Positions 62,078 to 64,000 of a stretch of DNA of 64,000 nucleotides are shown in pieces. A program made the translations under genes and the position numbers. Location of the stretch: positions 1 to 64,000 of the forward strand of contig JAERMQ010000014.1 of assembly GCA_016844745.1 (NCBI GenBank), in the 5' to 3' direction. The stretch is from Ignavibacteria bacterium. Lineage in GTDB: Bacteria > Bacteroidota > Ignavibacteria > Kapaibacteriales > UBA2268. The notes under the pieces were generated by a model. It ran no database searches. It saw only the letters and a program-made list of their open reading frames with translations, and was not told the DNA's origin. How positions within the stretch are numbered: position 1 is the stretch's first letter; each line of letters opens with the position of its first letter.

Positions 62078-63175
62078 TTATTTGATAAACCTATTTGATA
62101 TGATTTCCACTATTTCGCCGGCTGCATCTCCTTTTCCGTAGAAGTATTGATAATCCCTCTGAACAAAATTCAATGACTTTCTTATTTCTTCAACAACGAA
62201 ATTAATATCTTTCGGAGGAACTATTTTATTCCAACCCGATTCAACCAATTCCACCCATTCCGTTTCGGTTCTAAGCGAGATACAAGGTACTTTGTAGAAA
62301 TAAGCTTCTTTCTGCACGCCACCGGAGTCGGTTGCAATTAGTTTTGCATTCTTCTCCAACTGTATCATATCTAAATATCCCACCGGGTCGATGATTTTCA
62401 GGTTATTGCCAAAATCATTCATACCGATTCTCTGCAAATTCTTTTTCGTTCGTGGATGCAAGGGCAGGATAACAGGTATTTGAGATGAAATTTCAATAAA
62501 TGCCGAGAAGATTATTCTTAAATTTTCATTGTCATCCGTATTTTCCTGACGATGCACGGTAGCTAAGATATAATTATTATTTTCAAGATTCAGCGTATTG
62601 CAAATAGTACTTTTCGTATCCGAGAGTTTGCCGAAAAACAAAGCGCTATCGTACATAACATCGCCTGTCAGGAAAATTTTATTTTCTGAAATTGCTTCAT
62701 TTTTTAGATTATTTACTGCTGTTTGGGTTGGAGCCATCAGAAACTCCGCGCAATGGTCTGCAACAATTCTATTTATTTCTTCCGGCATTTTTTTATTAAA
62801 TGAGCGCAAACCTGCTTCGATATGAGCAATCGGAATATGTAGTTTCGCAGAGGCAAGAGCTCCCGCTAATGTTGAATTAGTATCGCCATATATAACAAGC
62901 AAATCAGGCTTCAATTCAAGCAATAAACTTTCAATTTTCTCTAACATTTTTCCGGTTTGTTCGCCCTGTTTTCCTGAACCTATATTTAAATTGTAATCGG
63001 GATGGGGGATTTCCAATTCATCGAAAAAAACCTCCGACATGCCATAATCATAATGCTGTCCGGTATGAATAATAATTTCTTTTAAATCAGCGTATTCTTT
63101 AATCTTTTTTGATACTACTGATGCTTTGATAAATTGAGGTCTTGCTCCGACAATTGTTGCTATGACAGTGGACAA
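62078..63175 (-). CDS. wecB: UDP-N-acetylglucosamine 2-epimerase (non-hydrolysing)
   Basis: A 365-residue GT-B-fold enzyme that converts UDP-GlcNAc and UDP-ManNAc into each other, supplying surface polysaccharide synthesis. Recognisable blocks: TIVGARPQFIKASVVSKK, HTGQHYDYGMSEVFFDEL, VYGDTNSTLAGALASAKL, HIEAGLRSFNKKMPEEINR and TDSGGVQKEAYFYKVPCISLR. The start is TTG at 63175, with GGAG 7 nt upstream; the first usable ATG lies too far into the domain. The upstream gene encodes another sugar-nucleotide enzyme, so the two should belong to a surface-sugar cluster that extends beyond the right edge. Confidence 0.93.
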   Translation of the reverse strand: MSTVIATIVGARPQFIKASVVSKKIKEYADLKEIIIHTGQHYDYGMSEVFFDELEIPHPDYNLNIGSGKQGEQTGKMLEKIESLLLELKPDLLVIYGDTNSTLAGALASAKLHIPIAHIEAGLRSFNKKMPEEINRIVADHCAEFLMAPTQTAVNNLKNEAISENKIFLTGDVMYDSALFFGKLSDTKSTICNTLNLENNNYILATVHRQENTDDNENLRIIFSAFIEISSQIPVILPLHPRTKKNLQRIGMNDFGNNLKIIDPVGYLDMIQLEKNAKLIATDSGGVQKEAYFYKVPCISLRTETEWVELVESGWNKIVPPKDINFVVEEIRKSLNFVQRDYQYFYGKGDAAGEIVEIISNRFIK

Positions 63176-63237
63176 TGGTTTGCTCCGTTATTTAATTATT
63201 TGTTTTGATTAAAAAAAATATCTAAAACTTAAGAAAA

Positions 63238-63292
63238 GAGAAACCCCCTAACCCCCTTTGAAAAAGGGGGAATATATATTCCCCCTTTTTCA
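63238..63292. repeat. Family B palindrome, copy B8 (right arm truncated), with GTCATT-type tail
   Basis: AAGAGAAACCCCCTAACCCC and an inner stem ending ATTCCCCCTTTTT are present, but the closing GGGGTTAGGGGGTTTCTC is missing. The tail TTCCTTATTTTGGAGTTCAAAATGACA follows at about 63318-63343, as beside B1. Confidence 0.82.
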
Positions 63293-63356
63293 AATTAATT
63301 TTATCATTCATTAAGTTCCTTATTTTGGAGTTCAAAATGACAAGACATCCAAGTAA

Positions 63357-64000
63357 TTATTTTCCCATTTTATCTTTATGCTTATCAATATTCTTATTGA
63401 TAATATCTAAATTATCCTTAGTCCAATTAATTGTGGTTTCAAGACCTGTACGAATATCGATTTTAGCCTGAAATCCAAGCTGTGTTCGTGATTTTTCACC
63501 GCTTGCAAATCTTTTGCCGGAATTATCCCAGGGTCTTTTCGGTAAATGTTCGAAGCCTGCTGTATTACCGGAAATCTCATTAATCATTTCCGCTAATTGC
63601 CTGATTGAGGTTTCAACGCTGCTTGCAAGATTGTAAACATCTCCAGGAGTCCCGTGAAGCGCGCACGCAATTAGTCCGCGGCAAATATCCTCAACGAAAA
63701 TAAAATCCCGTGTGGCTATTCCATCGTTTTCCAAAGGTAACTGCATATTATTCAGCGCTTTGTAAATAAATGTTGGGGTAACATTTCTCCAAACGGTTGC
63801 AGGTGTACCTCGCCATTTGCCTGCGCCTAATATTTCGCCGGGACCATAAACATTCTGGAATCGTGCCCTGACGGTTGGAAGTTTATGCTGATTAAAATAA
63901 TAAACTGAATAAAACTCGCCAATTATTTTTGAAATGGAATAAGGGCTATCCTGCTTCAATTCAATCGGGTTGTCTTCAATCGTAGGCACAGCCGTATCGA
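63357..64000 (-). CDS. NAD-dependent sugar-nucleotide epimerase/dehydratase, 5' end beyond window
   Basis: The frame is open to the right edge; the N-terminal nucleotide-binding domain (GxxGxxG) lies outside. The visible 214 codons contain YSISK (the Tyr-x-x-x-Lys catalytic pair of short-chain dehydrogenases), RFQNVYGPGEILGAGKWRGTPATV, LPLENDGIATRDFIFVEDICRGLIACALHG and PGDVYNLASSVETSIRQLAEMI. These fit the extended SDR family that includes dTDP-glucose dehydratase and UDP-glucose epimerase; the exact substrate cannot be said. A GTG at 63989 could be mistaken for the start, but the frame goes on upstream. It ends 181 nt before wecB starts. Confidence 0.88.
   Translation of the reverse strand, partial: DTAVPTIEDNPIELKQDSPYSISKIIGEFYSVYYFNQHKLPTVRARFQNVYGPGEILGAGKWRGTPATVWRNVTPTFIYKALNNMQLPLENDGIATRDFIFVEDICRGLIACALHGTPGDVYNLASSVETSIRQLAEMINEISGNTAGFEHLPKRPWDNSGKRFASGEKSRTQLGFQAKIDIRTGLETTINWTKDNLDIINKNIDKHKDKMGK

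Noticed and set aside
63357-63989. GTG at 63989 as the start of the epimerase
   Set aside because: The frame continues to the edge and the cofactor-binding domain would be missing.
1-64000. tRNA, rRNA, CRISPR, transposase, integrase or phage genes
   Set aside because: None could be recognised on either strand; the palindromes carry no open reading frame of their own.

Overview
The window is AT-rich DNA from a member of the Bacteroidota/Chlorobiota (FCB) group. I infer a Kapabacteria- or Ignavibacteria-like lineage, but cannot name a species. Four observations support this: at least three secreted proteins end in a type IX secretion (T9SS) sorting domain; two promoters match the Bacteroidota form TTTG-N19/20-TAnnTTTG; an envelope operon carries uppS-bamA-skp-skp-lpxD; and there are many Ig/PKD, VCBS, SBBP and choice-of-anchor D surface proteins. 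No tRNA, rRNA, CRISPR array, transposase or phage gene was recognised.

Layout. 1-6867 (-): a giant secreted papain-like protease running off the left edge and made mostly of Ig repeats. 7364-10826 (-): a FemAB-like acyltransferase coupled to a YfhO-like membrane protein. 11079-17876 (+): a TetR-regulated tripartite RND efflux locus with a well-defined promoter/operator. 18096-18413 (-): an orphan nucleotidyltransferase-fold protein. 18649-22275 (+): ADP-heptose synthesis (rfaE1, rfaE2), glutaminyl cyclase and a methyltransferase. 22276-23590: a small accessory patch with short ORFs and repeats. 23593-25821 (-): recG. 26082-31564 (-): an ECF sigma factor, an anti-sigma-like protein with a C-terminal barrel, and four further envelope proteins. 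31649-35191 (-): SemiSWEET, a LytR_C protein, a small unknown, a glycosyltransferase and glycosylasparaginase. 35507-41743 (-): a T9SS PKD protein, truA, an S9 peptidase and a TPR protein. 41848-42456 (+): an M15 peptidase. 42586-48586 (-): the outer-membrane biogenesis operon. 48777-51130: xseB, recX, recA. 51810-59176 (+): a VWA/choice-of-anchor D T9SS protein and a cysteine-patterned repeat lipoprotein. 59354-61756 (-): an SBBP/lectin T9SS protein. 62078-64000 (-): wecB and a partial sugar-nucleotide epimerase.

Most housekeeping genes serve the cell envelope: lipid A (lpxD), LPS core heptose (rfaE1/E2), undecaprenyl phosphate (uppS), barrel assembly (bamA, skp), and surface sugars (wecB, the epimerase, the glycosyltransferase). 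Around them sits a large set of secreted or lipid-anchored proteins, presumably exported by Sec and then T9SS. The T9SS machinery itself is not in this window.

The most unusual DNA-level feature is a dense set of intergenic palindromes in at least two families, A (GTCATTC...GAATGAC) and B (CCCCCTAACCCC...GGGGTTAGGGGG). In several copies the two arms have changed together, and some copies of both families sit inside a similar outer stem. At the protein level the most unusual items are the anti-sigma/beta-barrel hybrid behind the ECF factor, the exact 753-bp tandem repeats of the giant protease, and the eightfold Cys-Cys repeat lipoprotein.
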